From: Lentiprolixibacter aurantiacus
Lineage (GTDB): Bacteria; Bacteroidota; Bacteroidia; Flavobacteriales; Flavobacteriaceae
Length of the DNA: 64,000 bases
Reading direction: 5' to 3'
Assembly (NCBI RefSeq): GCF_026241225.1
Contig: NZ_JAPFQP010000004.1
Coordinates: forward strand, 310,001-374,000
A model generated the notes under the pieces. It had not been told where the DNA came from. It searched no databases and worked only from the letters and a program-made list of their open reading frames with translations. Below, in pieces: positions 53,343 through 63,697 of this stretch. How positions within the stretch are numbered: the first letter of the stretch is position 1; every line of letters starts with the position of its first letter. Position numbers and translations under genes: made by a program.

Positions 53343-54596
53343 ATGGAAGCAGGATTATTTACAGCTAATAACGTCTGGATGATGGTATGTACCGCCCTGG
53401 TGTTTTTTATGCATACCGGATTTGCCTTTTTAGAAATTGGGCTCACCAGACAGAAGAATACGATCAACATCCTTTTTAAGAACATTTTCATCATTACAGT
53501 AGGACTGTTAATGTACTATATAGGAGGATTTAACCTTATGTACCCGGGATTTGCAGAAGGATCATCCGGGATTCTCGACTTTGCCGGATTCGGCATTGCA
53601 GCACCTGAAAACGGAATGACTCCGGATTATGCCGATGGAGGCTATACCTGGTGGACCGATTTTCTCTTTCAGGGAATGTTTGCAGCTACCGCAGCCACAA
53701 TTGTTTCCGGAGCTGTTGCAGAACGGATCAAGATCGGACCATTTATGATCTTTACCATTTTATATGTAGGACTGGTATACCCGATCGTAGGTTCGTGGCA
53801 ATGGGGAGGCGGATTCCTTTCCACCCTGGGTGGTGACGACGCCGGATTTTACGATTTTGCAGGTTCTACCCTGGTACACTCTGTAGGGGGTTGGGGAGCT
53901 TTAATCGCCATCTGGCTACTAGGATCCCGTATCGGTAAATTTGGTGATGACGGTAAACCCAGAGCTATTCCAGGCCACAGTATTCCAATGGCAACTGCCG
54001 GTGTACTAATTCTATGGTTAGGCTGGTTTGGCTTTAACGGGGGATCTGTCTTGTCTGCAGACCCAACCAACACTTCATTGGTACTGGTAACCACAAGTCT
54101 TGCTGCTGCCGCTGGTGGTGTTGGAGCAATCCTGCTGTCAACAATTCTCACGAAAAACCTGGACCTCACCATGTTCCTGAACGGTATTCTGGGCGGTTTA
54201 GTAGGTATCACTGCCGGAGCAGATCTCATGTCTCCAAATGAAGCAGTAGCCATCGGATTCATCGCTGGATTGATCATCCCTCTGGGGGTATCCTTTATAG
54301 ATAAAATAAGACTGGACGACCCTGTTGGTGCAGTAACAGTTCACCTTATCTGCGGAATCTGGGGAACCCTGGCCGTAGGTATATTTGGTGCCAAGGCTGG
54401 TGCAGATCAGTTTCTTTATCAGCTAACCGGAGTGGGCGCTGCAGGAGCATTCTGCTGCATCACTGCCTTCATCTTCATCTTTGCATTGAAGAAAACTGTG
54501 GGCATCCGGGTATCCAAGGAAGAAGAAATTGAAGGACTGGACATTCACGAGCATGGGATGGATGCCTATGCAGATTTCAGAATGAACCAGCATTAA
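53343..54596 (+). CDS. amt: Ammonium transporter
   Basis: A 417-residue membrane protein of about eleven helices that conducts ammonium as a trimer. The N-terminal region has FFMHTGFAFLEIGLTRQKNT. The twin pore His are in STLVHSVGGWGAL and VTVHLICGIWGTLAVG; the Phe gate and Trp regions are conserved. There is no Sec signal peptide beyond the first helix. The C-terminal tail is cytoplasmic, with KKTVGIRVSKEEEIEGLD, the contact for GlnK. It is cotranscribed with glnK. Confidence 0.97.
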   Translation: MEAGLFTANNVWMMVCTALVFFMHTGFAFLEIGLTRQKNTINILFKNIFIITVGLLMYYIGGFNLMYPGFAEGSSGILDFAGFGIAAPENGMTPDYADGGYTWWTDFLFQGMFAATAATIVSGAVAERIKIGPFMIFTILYVGLVYPIVGSWQWGGGFLSTLGGDDAGFYDFAGSTLVHSVGGWGALIAIWLLGSRIGKFGDDGKPRAIPGHSIPMATAGVLILWLGWFGFNGGSVLSADPTNTSLVLVTTSLAAAAGGVGAILLSTILTKNLDLTMFLNGILGGLVGITAGADLMSPNEAVAIGFIAGLIIPLGVSFIDKIRLDDPVGAVTVHLICGIWGTLAVGIFGAKAGADQFLYQLTGVGAAGAFCCITAFIFIFALKKTVGIRVSKEEEIEGLDIHEHGMDAYADFRMNQH

Positions 54597-54610
54597 CAAC
54601 CTGAAATAAA

Positions 54611-54638
54611 GACGGAGCGTTTGGCAGAACGCTCCGTC
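54611..54638 (+). other. Perfect 11-bp hairpin between amt and the porin gene
   Basis: GACGGAGCGTT pairs with AACGCTCCGTC around a 6-nt loop, 14 bases after the amt stop. AAATAACC follows, so there is no T-run: it is more likely an mRNA 3'-end stabiliser or a partial terminator. Confidence 0.6.
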
Positions 54639-54677
54639 AAATAACCATTAACAACATCAATTAGACACATTAAAAAC

Positions 54678-54693
54678 CTCCACCGGAGTGGAG
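54678..54693 (+). promoter_or_regulatory. Hairpin in the porin leader
   Basis: CTCCAC, loop CGGA, GTGGAG, ending 18 bases before the ATG at 54712. It would cover the ribosome landing area and may affect translation. Confidence 0.4.
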
Positions 54694-54711
54694 CTCTAAT
54701 ACATTGAAAAT

Positions 54712-55761
54712 ATGAAAACGATTATCATTACAAATTTCGGAAAAAAAATGCTTTTTCTAGCATTCCTGCTGATTGCGGGAATAGGATTTGCTCAGGAAGA
54801 AGCAGAAGAAAAGAAGTTTAGCTTAAGCGGAACAGTTGATGCGTATTACCGCGCCAACCTTACCGCACCGAATGACGAGGACGCTATTGCCCCTGGTTCT
54901 TCATTCGCCAACCTGCCGGGATTTTCTCTGGGTATGGCCAACGTCATTGCCTCTTATGAAGGTGAAAAAGTAGGTTTTGTGGCCGATCTGGTTTTTGGGC
55001 CGAGGGGAACTGATGCTATTTTCGCCTCCCCTATGTACTCCGCTACCGGGGATATAGTAAACCAATTGTACGTTTACTGGAATGTTAGCGAGAGCGTTAC
55101 GCTTACGATGGGTAATTTTAACACCTTCCTGGGGTACGAGGTGATCTCGCCTGCGGCAAACTTTAACTACAGCACCTCCTATCTTTTCAGCTATGGCCCC
55201 TTCAGCCATACAGGAATTAAGGCCGATTTTGATCTGGGGAACGACTGGAGTGCTATGGTTGCCGTCATGAACCCTACAGACCTGACCGAGTTCAATCCAA
55301 CAGGGGATTATGCTGTTGGTGCTCAATTAGGTTATTCAGGACAGTACCTTAATTTCCTTTACAGCCAGGGAGGCTATGAAATTGACTACACAGGAGGATT
55401 TGATGTAAGCGAGGAATTTTTCCTGGGCATCAACGCAGCTTATTTTGACAACAGCGATGCGGATGTAAGCTTTGCGGGGGTAGCCCTTTATCCTCAATAC
55501 GCCACTTCTGAAAACTTTACCATCGGTCTTCGGGGTGAATACTTCACCGAGACCAATTTAGGAGCTATTGGTGCGGCAGATGCCGATGGAGATGCCAGTG
55601 TTTTTGCGGTAACCCTAACTGGCAGTGCAACTATCGGGGATCTTATCATCAAGCCGGAATTGCGATTGGATAGCGCTTCAGAAGATGCATTTATCGATAA
55701 CGACCTGGCCCCTACCGGAAGTTTAGGTTCATTCCTTGTAGCCGCGATCTACTCGTTCTAG
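54712..55761 (+). CDS. Outer-membrane beta-barrel porin-like protein
   Basis: A 349-residue protein with a signal peptide (MLFLAFLLIAGIGFAQE, cleaved after about residue 28). The mature part begins with an acidic stretch and FSLSGTVDAYYRANLTAPND, then about 16 strands with even spacing, ending in VAAIYSF with a terminal Phe. The pattern fits the OmpL/bbp2-type porins. Its place after glnK-amt suggests it admits ammonium or another small nitrogen source through the outer membrane; this is inferred from order only. Confidence 0.83.
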   Translation: MKTIIITNFGKKMLFLAFLLIAGIGFAQEEAEEKKFSLSGTVDAYYRANLTAPNDEDAIAPGSSFANLPGFSLGMANVIASYEGEKVGFVADLVFGPRGTDAIFASPMYSATGDIVNQLYVYWNVSESVTLTMGNFNTFLGYEVISPAANFNYSTSYLFSYGPFSHTGIKADFDLGNDWSAMVAVMNPTDLTEFNPTGDYAVGAQLGYSGQYLNFLYSQGGYEIDYTGGFDVSEEFFLGINAAYFDNSDADVSFAGVALYPQYATSENFTIGLRGEYFTETNLGAIGAADADGDASVFAVTLTGSATIGDLIIKPELRLDSASEDAFIDNDLAPTGSLGSFLVAAIYSF

Positions 55762-55806
55762 AAATAAAAATTTTAGTTTGGTTTTGTTCAGTTTAGTTAA
55801 TCTGGA

Positions 55807-55836
55807 GGGCCCCGATGTATTTCGGGGCTTTCCTAT
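55807..55836 (+). terminator. Terminator of the porin gene
   Basis: GCCCCGA (55809-55815) pairs with TCGGGGC (55822-55828), followed by TTTCCTATTT. Confidence 0.7.
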
Positions 55837-56489
55837 TTACCCATTTTAAAGTCTTTGACTCCCGCACGTACAGGAATATCCAACGTGTTGGCCCTGGGAA
55901 CAAGGGGGCAGGAATACGATTTGTTGTATACACAATAGGGATTATACGCCTTGTTAAAGTCGATTAAAAGAGAATCTCCCTCGGGAATTCGAAGGTCAAT
56001 ATACCGGCCTCCTGAGTAAGTCTCTTCCCCATTGGTGGCATCAAGGAAGGGCAAAAAAAGATAATCCTCGAAACCCGGGTCATCCAGCAGTTCCAGGGTT
56101 TGATATATCTCAAGGGAAAAAGGCCTGCCTTCAAGCGTAAAATGGGCTATTGCAAAGACCTGCTCTTCAGACTCCCGGTCTGTATTGGTAGGCATCAAAA
56201 AAGGAATGGCCTCAGGTGTATACTCCAGTCGGGCCCAGACCCTGAAATTAGTATCCGGCTCAAAAAACTCCAGCCCCATAAAATCCTTGCGATAACGATC
56301 AGGTAAAGGGGATACCTCGGGATTCCGGAAATCTGCATTGAGTTTCTTCTGAAATTCATCTATATCCTTCAGGGCTTCTGAAGTCAATTGCCTCTTATCC
56401 TCCACTGTGTCGTGGTAGCGCTTGGCATCCCTGCAGGAAGCCATAACAACAATAAAAACAATGAGTACCGAAACAAAAAATCTCTGCAT
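55833..56489 (-). CDS. DUF1684 lipoprotein
   Basis: A 218-residue lipoprotein with lipobox (VIVVMASCRD). The mature domain has the DUF1684 signatures FMGLEFFEPDTNFRVWARLEY, then DATNGEETYSGGRYIDLRIP and FNKAYNPYCVYNKSYSCPLVP. The conserved NPYC...YSCP region with its two Cys is characteristic. It is probably attached to a membrane and periplasmic. Function is unknown. It is convergent with the porin gene. Confidence 0.88.
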   Translation of the reverse strand: MQRFFVSVLIVFIVVMASCRDAKRYHDTVEDKRQLTSEALKDIDEFQKKLNADFRNPEVSPLPDRYRKDFMGLEFFEPDTNFRVWARLEYTPEAIPFLMPTNTDRESEEQVFAIAHFTLEGRPFSLEIYQTLELLDDPGFEDYLFLPFLDATNGEETYSGGRYIDLRIPEGDSLLIDFNKAYNPYCVYNKSYSCPLVPRANTLDIPVRAGVKDFKMGK

Positions 56490-56535
56490 AGCTGTTATTT
56501 ACATGCCTAAAAATACAACTTAAAGGAAATCCCGA

Positions 56536-57969
56536 TTACTCTTCATTAATTTTATAACGGGCTTCATTGAGGTATTTTTCCACCAATTCGTTGAATTCGG
56601 GCATGATACGGAGTAGTGCAGTATTTTCGAGTACATACAGGGTCTCTTTATCTGTAAATCCCTGTTTAAGCAATTCTTCCAGGTAGAAGATTGCGGTTCC
56701 AAAATCCTCGTATTTGGCACTGTCTGAAATGATCTTGAGATAATAGGAGAAATCCGTTGGGTCTGTAATAGTTTTGATCATCCAGAGCAAACTAAGGGCT
56801 TCCTCATCCACAGCAGGCCTGGCAAGTTCTATGTAGATATTGTCCTCCACAAGGGCATTCAGGAATGCGATAAGACGTTTACCGCTCTCCCTTTCCCGAA
56901 AACCAGGTTTGTTCTCGTACTCCTTCAGTTTTTTCATCTGAAAGTTCCACCAGCCCAGGTTGTTGTAATTCAGAGCATCAAGGTCCTGTAACAGACTGTA
57001 TTCAAAATCCGATTTCATCAGGTTTTCCTTGAAGATCAGGTTCGAAAATTCCCGTTGTTGTTCCCTGTAATCACGATCCCGTTTTAATACCCTCCTGCGT
57101 TTTACCAGGGAATCTATACTTACCAAAGTCTGGTAGGTATCGATCATAGAACTCAAAACCAATTCCGCTTCCACATAATGCCTGAGGCCCATCAGCTGGC
57201 GGAATTCTTTATAATCCTCCATAAATAGACTATTGATGACGCTGGTATCTTTAACCTTTAAGCCCTTCCGCATAGCATCCAGGCTTAACCTGCCCACTGC
57301 TCTATCTACGAATATCGGACTAATCATATCAGGGCCGCCATCATGCACCAGAAGATCATTAGAGATTTTTATTGGATCGAGGAGCCTGCTGTGCTCAAGC
57401 ATCCTAGTGTAATTATAATCCTCCCGCCCTACTACTTCAATAAGCCGGAAAGTAATCCTGGACCTGTCCGGCAGCTGCAGTAATCCAGTATTTACTGCTG
57501 TTCCTATTGAGATAACACCCCCTATCCCTGAAAGAAAAACAGGAGTAATGCCGGCCAATTTACCTCCACTTCCAAATCCGGCAACATAAATACGGTTTTG
57601 CGGAATGCGAAAAATCTTCGCCATGCTGCTTATAACAGCTTTGTTTAATGCGATGTTGTGGGAAATCGACAGGCTGTCGTTAAGGTTATTGGATGCGGCC
57701 AGCAAATACTGGTGTTTTTCCGCAGCACTTCGGAATTTACTTATTGCTTCCCTACCCTCGCCATTCATATTATTGACTACAAGAAGGGGAAAGGGTTTCG
57801 ATTTTTCAAATGTTGAAGGGATATAAAGTGCAAATGTTGCCGGTATAGTATCCTGAACCTGAATGGAATCTACAATTATACCCTTCTTTATTCTTAGCTG
57901 TCCCTGTTGTGCCTGAGTAGCCAGGGCAAACATCAATAAAAAGCAAGCGGAAAGTAGCGATTTATTCAT
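56536..57969 (-). CDS. Large exported alpha/beta-hydrolase-like protein
   Basis: A 477-residue protein with a signal peptide (LLSACFLLMFALATQAQ). Residues 30-240 follow the alpha/beta-hydrolase plan: PATFALYIPSTFEKSKPFPLLVVNN, then the nucleophile elbow YVAGFGSGGKLAG. The remaining 230 residues are helical and charged (KRRRVLKRDRDYREQQREFS and others), not a known catalytic domain, and may mediate protein contacts. It is probably periplasmic. The substrate is unknown. It is separated from the Lrp gene by 125 bases with no gene. Confidence 0.7.
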   Translation of the reverse strand: MNKSLLSACFLLMFALATQAQQGQLRIKKGIIVDSIQVQDTIPATFALYIPSTFEKSKPFPLLVVNNMNGEGREAISKFRSAAEKHQYLLAASNNLNDSLSISHNIALNKAVISSMAKIFRIPQNRIYVAGFGSGGKLAGITPVFLSGIGGVISIGTAVNTGLLQLPDRSRITFRLIEVVGREDYNYTRMLEHSRLLDPIKISNDLLVHDGGPDMISPIFVDRAVGRLSLDAMRKGLKVKDTSVINSLFMEDYKEFRQLMGLRHYVEAELVLSSMIDTYQTLVSIDSLVKRRRVLKRDRDYREQQREFSNLIFKENLMKSDFEYSLLQDLDALNYNNLGWWNFQMKKLKEYENKPGFRERESGKRLIAFLNALVEDNIYIELARPAVDEEALSLLWMIKTITDPTDFSYYLKIISDSAKYEDFGTAIFYLEELLKQGFTDKETLYVLENTALLRIMPEFNELVEKYLNEARYKINEE

Positions 57970-58094
57970 AGCAATATGATATCAAAAATCCGGCCAAAAT
58001 TTCATAAAAGCAAAATGTCTCAGGATTCTTTTTCAAGTTGCTCCCAAAATTCTCGCATTTATATAAAGATGGGAAAAATATGTTTAAAAACTTG

Positions 58095-58550
58095 TCAGAT
58101 ACCTTTATTTCCCATAATTGGAGCATCGGAGATGATATCAGAAAGGATGATGTGGGTACGGGTCTCACCATACTGAATAAGCTGATCTATGAATTGTTCC
58201 AGATGCAGCTGGTCTAAAAGTACGACCTCCATGATGATATTTTCATTCCCCGTGATGCGGTAACAATTAATTACTTCCTGCATGGAACGCACCTTCTCCA
58301 AAAATGGCTTTAATTTTCCCATAAAGGCCTTTATGGTAACGATAGCCCGTAACTGATACCCCATTTTCAAATGATTAACCCGGGCTTTGTACCCTTCCAG
58401 TATGCCCAGGTCTTCCATCTTTTTAACACGCTCTGCTACTGCCGGTGGTGTAAGGCCCACCAACCTGCCAATACTGGCAAAAGATTCTCTTGAATTTTCC
58501 TGTAAACGGCGAAGAATCTTCCTGTTTATATCATCTATTTTGTTTTCCAA
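58095..58550 (-). CDS. Lrp/AsnC family transcriptional regulator
   Basis: A 151-residue regulator with an N-terminal winged helix-turn-helix (DINRKILRRLQENSRESFAS, then LVGLTPPAVAERVKKMEDLG) and a C-terminal RAM domain (LRAIVTIKAF, ENIIMEVVLLDQLHLEQFID, THIILSDIISDAPI) that binds amino acids and forms octamers. Being close to icmF, a branched-chain amino-acid pathway enzyme, it might control that gene; this is inference. No conserved operator could be identified. Confidence 0.95.
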   Translation of the reverse strand: MENKIDDINRKILRRLQENSRESFASIGRLVGLTPPAVAERVKKMEDLGILEGYKARVNHLKMGYQLRAIVTIKAFMGKLKPFLEKVRSMQEVINCYRITGNENIIMEVVLLDQLHLEQFIDQLIQYGETRTHIILSDIISDAPIMGNKGI

Positions 58551-58681
58551 TTCTTTACCTTATTTTTTTTATTATTTTAAAGCTAATATAATTATTTACT
58601 TTTATATCAAAAGCAAATTAAGATTATAGCGATGTATCTTTAGGTTAGAATAATTTGTTTTACTCTTATTGTCCCGATCTT

Positions 58682-59104
58682 ATGAATCCACCCCTTATAT
58701 ACCGTAAGGCTCTGGAACTCTGTGAACTCAGCAGAGCCATAGCTTCTTATGTTACGCATAACAAGGATTTGCTGAAATTGTATCAATCCAATAGCCTGCG
58801 TGATATTATTGCAGACTCACTGCTTACCGATACCATTTTAATACAGCAGCAAATAGACAGGGCTGAAAAAAGCAGCAATCCGGTTGTCCGCTTCCGAACC
58901 ACCCGTTTTATCTCTGTAATGATCAGAAATCTGCAGGGGTATACCAACGGACTGGAACATCACGGGGTGAATGAAAAAGAATATCTGAACCTGTTGAGAA
59001 TAGAGATCAAAAGCTTCAAGAAGGCCTTTAAAAAATGGAGCAAAACCCTGGGCAAGCACAATGGTGAAGGCAACTGGGGATACCAGGATTACCTCGGCTA
59101 CTAA
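58682..59104 (+). CDS. Small helical protein of unknown function
   Basis: A 140-residue protein from the ATG at 58682. It is fully helical and basic, with no signal peptide. It has IYRKALELCELSRAIASYVTH and RIEIKSFKKAFKKWSKTLGK. The arrangement of four helices recalls the 23S-rRNA-intron four-helix-bundle proteins (IVP/S23 type), but the match is loose. I do not recognise a function. It is convergent with icmF, with a 43-base gap. Confidence 0.6.
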   Translation: MNPPLIYRKALELCELSRAIASYVTHNKDLLKLYQSNSLRDIIADSLLTDTILIQQQIDRAEKSSNPVVRFRTTRFISVMIRNLQGYTNGLEHHGVNEKEYLNLLRIEIKSFKKAFKKWSKTLGKHNGEGNWGYQDYLGY

Positions 59105-59147
59105 TGCAAGACCTCTAAAAGGCATTCCTATATATACAGGGCATAAA

Positions 59148-62100
59148 CTACATATTCCTGCGGTACTGACCCCCTACTTCAAACAATGCCTGAGTGATCT
59201 GACCCAGAGAACAGTGCTTGGAAACCTCCATTAATTGTTCAAAGGTGTTTTTATTGCGGGTAGCTGCCTGCTTTAAAGACTTCAAAGCCTCTTCTGCCCT
59301 ATTACTGTCTCTCTTCCAGAGATTATCCAGCGTTTCGAGCTGCACCTGCTTTTCATCTTCGGTAGCACGGATAACTTCAGCCGGGAGTATGGTTGGAGAA
59401 CCTTTTGAACTTAAAAAGGTATTTACACCAATAATAGGATATTCGCCCGTATGTTTGAGCGTTTCATAGTGCAGGCTTTCTTCCTGTATCTTGGATCTCT
59501 GGTACATGGTTTCCATAGCACCGAGTACCCCACCTCTTTCGGTAATCCTGTCGAATTCCAGTAGTACCGCTTCTTCCACCAGATCGGTTAGTTCCTCAAT
59601 GATAAATGAACCCTGAAGTGGGTTTTCATTTTTCGCCAGTCCCAGCTCTTTGTTGATAATCAACTGTATAGCCATGGCCCTTCGGACAGATTCTTCTGTT
59701 GGGGTGGTAATAGCCTCGTCATAGGCATTGGTGTGAAGGGAATTGCAATTGTCGTAGATCGCATACAGGGCCTGCAGGGTAGTCCGGATATCATTGAAAT
59801 CTATTTCCTGGGCGTGCAGGCTTCGGCCCGAAGTCTGTATATGGTATTTGAGCATTTGTGCCCTTGGATCGGCACCGTATTTCTCCTTCATGGCCTTGGC
59901 CCAGATACGCCGTGCCACCCTCCCGATTACCGCGTATTCGGGGTCGATGCCATTGCTGAAGAAGAAAGACAGGTTGGGGCCAAACTTATTGATATCCATT
60001 CCCCGGCTCAGGTAGTACTCTACGTAGGTAAAACCGTTAGACAGGGTAAAAGCCAATTGCGAAATCGGATTGGCCCCGGCCTCAGCTATGTGATAGCCCG
60101 AGATAGAAACCGAATAGAAGTTGCGGATCTGGTTGGCTATGAAATACTCCTGCACATCTCCCATCAGGCGCAGCGCAAATTCGGTCGAAAAGATACAGGT
60201 GTTCTGTGCCTGGTCTTCTTTCAATATATCTGCCTGAACGGTACCCCGTACCTGCGATAGCGTCTCCTTTTTAATTCGGTTGTAAACCTCTGCTGGTAGT
60301 ACCTGGTCTCCGGTTACCCCCAACAGCATAAGACCCAACCCATCATTACCTTCGGGCAGGTCACCTTTGTAGACAGGGCGTTCCACGCCCATGTCCTTAT
60401 ACATTTGCTCAATTTTTTTATTTACCTGTTCCTCAAGGCCTTCGGCACGAATATATTTTTCACAATTCTGATCAATAGCTGCATTCATAAAAAAGGACAG
60501 CAACATGGGGGCAGGCCCGTTTATGGTCATACTCACAGAAGTCAATGCATCAGTAAGGTCGAATCCGGAATACAACTTTTTGGCATCATCGAGGCAACAT
60601 ATGGAAACCCCTGCATTGCCTATCTTGCCATAAATATCCGGGCGTTTATCCGGATCATGACCATATAGGGTTACCGAATCAAAAGCAGTGGAAAGGCGCT
60701 TAGCGGGCATATCCATACTCACATAGTGGAATCTTCTGTTCGTTCTTTCAGGACCCCCTTCACCAGCAAACATCCGGGTAGGATCCTCCTGGGTTCGCTT
60801 AAAGGGGTATAGTCCTGAAGTATATGGGAATGCACCAGGTACATTTTCGGTCAGGGTCCATTTGAGTATGTCTCCCCAGGAACGATAACGGGGCAGCACC
60901 ACTTTTGGGATCTGCAACTGGGAAAGGGAAGTAGTGTAGGTGGGAACCCGAATCTCTTTGCCTCTTACCTCAAAAACGTACTCCGGATCGGTATAACGCG
61001 CACGGAGGTTTTTCCAGTTCACCAGCGTTTCCCAATGGTATGGATTGAGGTTTTTCAGCTCTGCATTGAACTCTTCTGTTAGTTTTCCGAACAGAACGGT
61101 GTCGTAATCCTTAGCAGCGTCTTTCTTTATTTGAGCTTCGTCCAGGCCTTTGGCATTAATATAAGGCGAGATTTCCGCTTCCTCACTTATACCACTGATG
61201 GTCAGCAGGGTCTTGTAAATTCCATACAGACGTTCTGCCACTTCTGTCTGTTCGGCAACGTTCTGATTGTAATTCCTGTTCTGTTCTGATATTTCTGACA
61301 GGTATCGCGTTCTCGCAGGGGGAATGATATATACCTTTTCTTCGCGATCATTCGACTCCTCAAAGCCCGATTCTAATTTAGCGCCAGCCTGCTCATTCAG
61401 GGTTTTAATTACCATTTTATACAGGCGGTTCATACCCGGATCATTAAACTGGGAAGCCATGGTTCCAAAAACTGGAAGGGTCTCCGGGTCGGCATCCCAG
61501 AGGTTGTTGTTGCGCACGTATTGTTTCTTAACATCGCGCAAGGCATCCAGTGCTCCCCGCTTATCGAACTTGTTTATTGCTACCAGATCTGCAAAATCAA
61601 GCATGTCTATTTTTTCGAGCTGTGTAGCAGCTCCAAATTCAGGGGTCATTACATAAAGGGAGACATCACTGTGTTCGATGATCTCCGTATCGGACTGTCC
61701 GATTCCCGAAGTCTCCAAAATGATCAGGTCAAAGTCTGCCGCCTTAAGCACATTCAGTGCCTCATTGACGTGCTTTGACAGGGCCAGATTAGACTGCCGT
61801 GTAGCCAGGGAACGCATATACACCCGTTCGTTGTTGATAGCGTTCATTCGGATACGATCTCCCAGCAGAGCACCACCTGTTTTGCGCTTGGAGGGATCTA
61901 CCGAGATCAGGCCGATGTTTTTTTCCGGAAAATCGACCAGGAAGCGTCGAACAAGCTCATCAACCAGACTGGACTTACCAGCCCCACCTGTTCCGGTAAT
62001 ACCCAGCACGGGAACCTGTGCATTTTTTGCCTTAATACCTTTAAAATGTGCGTCAAATTCTTCCGGACGGTTCTCGGCAAGGCTGATCAACCTGGACAAG

Positions 62101-62606
62101 ATGCGGCTATCCTTTTTCACTAGGGCCTGTTCCAGGTTTTTGTGCTCACCAAGATTTAGTTCCGGAACGGGGAAGTCCGATTGAGATACCAGGTCGTTAA
62201 TCATTCCCTGAAGTCCCATTTGCCTTCCATCGTCCGGAGAATATATGCGGGTAATACCGTAATCCATGAGGCTCCTGATTTCCTCAGGCAGGATTACACC
62301 TCCACCTCCACCAAATATCCTGATATGACCGGCCCCCTTTTGCTGCAGCAGATCATACATATAACGGAAGTATTCATTATGCCCTCCCTGGTAGGAAGTC
62401 ATCGCTATTGCATTGGCATCTTCCTGTATAGCACAATCCACAACCTCGGCCACACTACGGTCATGCCCCAGGTGAATCACTTCCACACCAGTGGACTGAA
62501 TAATGCGGCGCATAATATTTATAGCGGCGTCATGTCCGTCAAAAAGTGAGGCTGCGGTAACAACTCTTACCTTATTCTTGGGCTTGTAGGGTTTAATTTG
62601 CTCCAT
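59148..62606 (-). CDS. icmF: Fused isobutyryl-CoA mutase
   Basis: A 1152-residue adenosylcobalamin enzyme that interconverts isobutyryl-CoA and butyryl-CoA. It carries three parts in one chain: an N-terminal B12 domain ([13 protein letters not shown], residues 21-32), a MeaB-like G-protein chaperone (Walker A GTGGAGKS, 205-212; NKFD for guanine) and the mutase TIM barrel in the C-terminal half ([40 protein letters not shown]). The order B12 domain, chaperone, mutase is diagnostic for IcmF rather than methylmalonyl-CoA mutase. It may serve valine and fatty-acid breakdown. Confidence 0.95.
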   Translation of the reverse strand: MEQIKPYKPKNKVRVVTAASLFDGHDAAINIMRRIIQSTGVEVIHLGHDRSVAEVVDCAIQEDANAIAMTSYQGGHNEYFRYMYDLLQQKGAGHIRIFGGGGGVILPEEIRSLMDYGITRIYSPDDGRQMGLQGMINDLVSQSDFPVPELNLGEHKNLEQALVKKDSRILSRLISLAENRPEEFDAHFKGIKAKNAQVPVLGITGTGGAGKSSLVDELVRRFLVDFPEKNIGLISVDPSKRKTGGALLGDRIRMNAINNERVYMRSLATRQSNLALSKHVNEALNVLKAADFDLIILETSGIGQSDTEIIEHSDVSLYVMTPEFGAATQLEKIDMLDFADLVAINKFDKRGALDALRDVKKQYVRNNNLWDADPETLPVFGTMASQFNDPGMNRLYKMVIKTLNEQAGAKLESGFEESNDREEKVYIIPPARTRYLSEISEQNRNYNQNVAEQTEVAERLYGIYKTLLTISGISEEAEISPYINAKGLDEAQIKKDAAKDYDTVLFGKLTEEFNAELKNLNPYHWETLVNWKNLRARYTDPEYVFEVRGKEIRVPTYTTSLSQLQIPKVVLPRYRSWGDILKWTLTENVPGAFPYTSGLYPFKRTQEDPTRMFAGEGGPERTNRRFHYVSMDMPAKRLSTAFDSVTLYGHDPDKRPDIYGKIGNAGVSICCLDDAKKLYSGFDLTDALTSVSMTINGPAPMLLSFFMNAAIDQNCEKYIRAEGLEEQVNKKIEQMYKDMGVERPVYKGDLPEGNDGLGLMLLGVTGDQVLPAEVYNRIKKETLSQVRGTVQADILKEDQAQNTCIFSTEFALRLMGDVQEYFIANQIRNFYSVSISGYHIAEAGANPISQLAFTLSNGFTYVEYYLSRGMDINKFGPNLSFFFSNGIDPEYAVIGRVARRIWAKAMKEKYGADPRAQMLKYHIQTSGRSLHAQEIDFNDIRTTLQALYAIYDNCNSLHTNAYDEAITTPTEESVRRAMAIQLIINKELGLAKNENPLQGSFIIEELTDLVEEAVLLEFDRITERGGVLGAMETMYQRSKIQEESLHYETLKHTGEYPIIGVNTFLSSKGSPTILPAEVIRATEDEKQVQLETLDNLWKRDSNRAEEALKSLKQAATRNKNTFEQLMEVSKHCSLGQITQALFEVGGQYRRNM

Positions 62607-62746
62607 CGTTAAAAAAAAGGCGGTTTCAGGCGTGCAATTTACGAAATATGCAAAAAATATTTCGATATGATTCGAATTTTATAAAAGTTTTGGGTCGTAA
62701 AATCAAGGCTTTCAAAAACCTTAATTTTATCCCATATTCAAAAGGT

Positions 62747-63598
62747 TTGAAGGTCACTTTACATATACATTGCCCGGATCGACCCGGTATTATCAGAGCG
62801 GTTACACAGTTCTTCCATCTCAGGGGAGGGAACATCCTCTATCTTGATCAGCATGTGGACCAGGAAGCCGGCGTATTTTTTATGCGACTGGAATGTGATT
62901 TCGCACAAAATGACCCCGGACTTAGCATGCTGAAAGAGTCAATAGCCATTGAACTTGCCGAACAATACCATATGGAGTGGGACCTCTACCAGGAAGGCCT
63001 GCGTCCAAGAATGGCCATTTTTGTTTCCAAATACAATCATTGTCTTTATGATTTGCTAAGCCGTTTCCGTTCCGGGGAGCTGGAGGTAGACATTCCTTTT
63101 ATCATAAGCAATCATGAAGACCTCAGGCACATTGCTGATCAGTTCGATATCCCATATCACTGCATCCCGGTAAACAAGGTGAATAAGCACGAGGCTGAGA
63201 CACGGCAACTGGAATTGTTACAAAGCCATAAAGTAGATTTTGTAGTCCTTGCCCGTTATATGCAAATTGTAAGTCCGCTTTTGATCGGGGCTTACCCAAA
63301 CCGAATCATCAACATCCACCATTCGTTTCTCCCCGCATTTGCCGGTGCAAAGCCCTACCATGCTGCTTTTGAACGGGGGGTGAAAATAATCGGAGCCACC
63401 AGCCATTACGTAACAGAAGATCTGGATGCAGGCCCAATTATTGAGCAGGATGTAACTACCGTTTCGCACGTGCACACGGTCAGGGATTTTGTCTCCAAAG
63501 GCCGGGACCTTGAAAAGATAGTGCTGGCAACGGCGGTTAAACTCCATATCGCCCATAAAACGATGGTATACAACAACAAAACCGTTATCTTTTATTAG
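62747..63598 (+). CDS. purU: Formyltetrahydrofolate deformylase
   Basis: A 283-residue enzyme that hydrolyses 10-formyl-THF to formate and THF, balancing one-carbon units. The ACT domain starts LKVTLHIHCPDRPGIIRAVT, and the catalytic domain has MAIFVSKYNHCLYDLLSRF, NIHHSFLPAFAGAKPYHAA and GATSHYVTEDLDAGPIIEQD. The TTG at 62747 gives the standard N-terminus; an ATG at 62648 would add 33 basic residues unlike the family, in an A+T-rich stretch that looks like a leader. The start is therefore a choice, not proven. Confidence 0.93.
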   Translation: MKVTLHIHCPDRPGIIRAVTQFFHLRGGNILYLDQHVDQEAGVFFMRLECDFAQNDPGLSMLKESIAIELAEQYHMEWDLYQEGLRPRMAIFVSKYNHCLYDLLSRFRSGELEVDIPFIISNHEDLRHIADQFDIPYHCIPVNKVNKHEAETRQLELLQSHKVDFVVLARYMQIVSPLLIGAYPNRIINIHHSFLPAFAGAKPYHAAFERGVKIIGATSHYVTEDLDAGPIIEQDVTTVSHVHTVRDFVSKGRDLEKIVLATAVKLHIAHKTMVYNNKTVIFY

Positions 63599-63653
63599 GC
63601 AATCCTGTTTTAGGTTGCATAATGTCAATCAGATTTTTTAAATTAAGCCTTTC

Positions 63654-63670
63654 GGAGGAATGCTTCCTCC
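63654..63670. other. GGAGGAA hairpin between purU and the PfkB-family gene
   Basis: GGAGGAA pairs perfectly with TTCCTCC around TGC. A tiny ORF (ATG at 63672, nine codons) follows and its stop overlaps the next ATG at 63698. It may be a leader structure or an imperfect terminator. Confidence 0.35.
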
Positions 63671-63697
63671 CATGAGTATAAACCGAAGTGCATATAG

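Noticed and set aside
62648-62746. N-terminal extension of purU from the ATG at 62648
   Set aside because: The 33 added residues are basic, A+T-driven and not part of the ACT domain; the TTG at 62747 fits the family start. It is not excluded.
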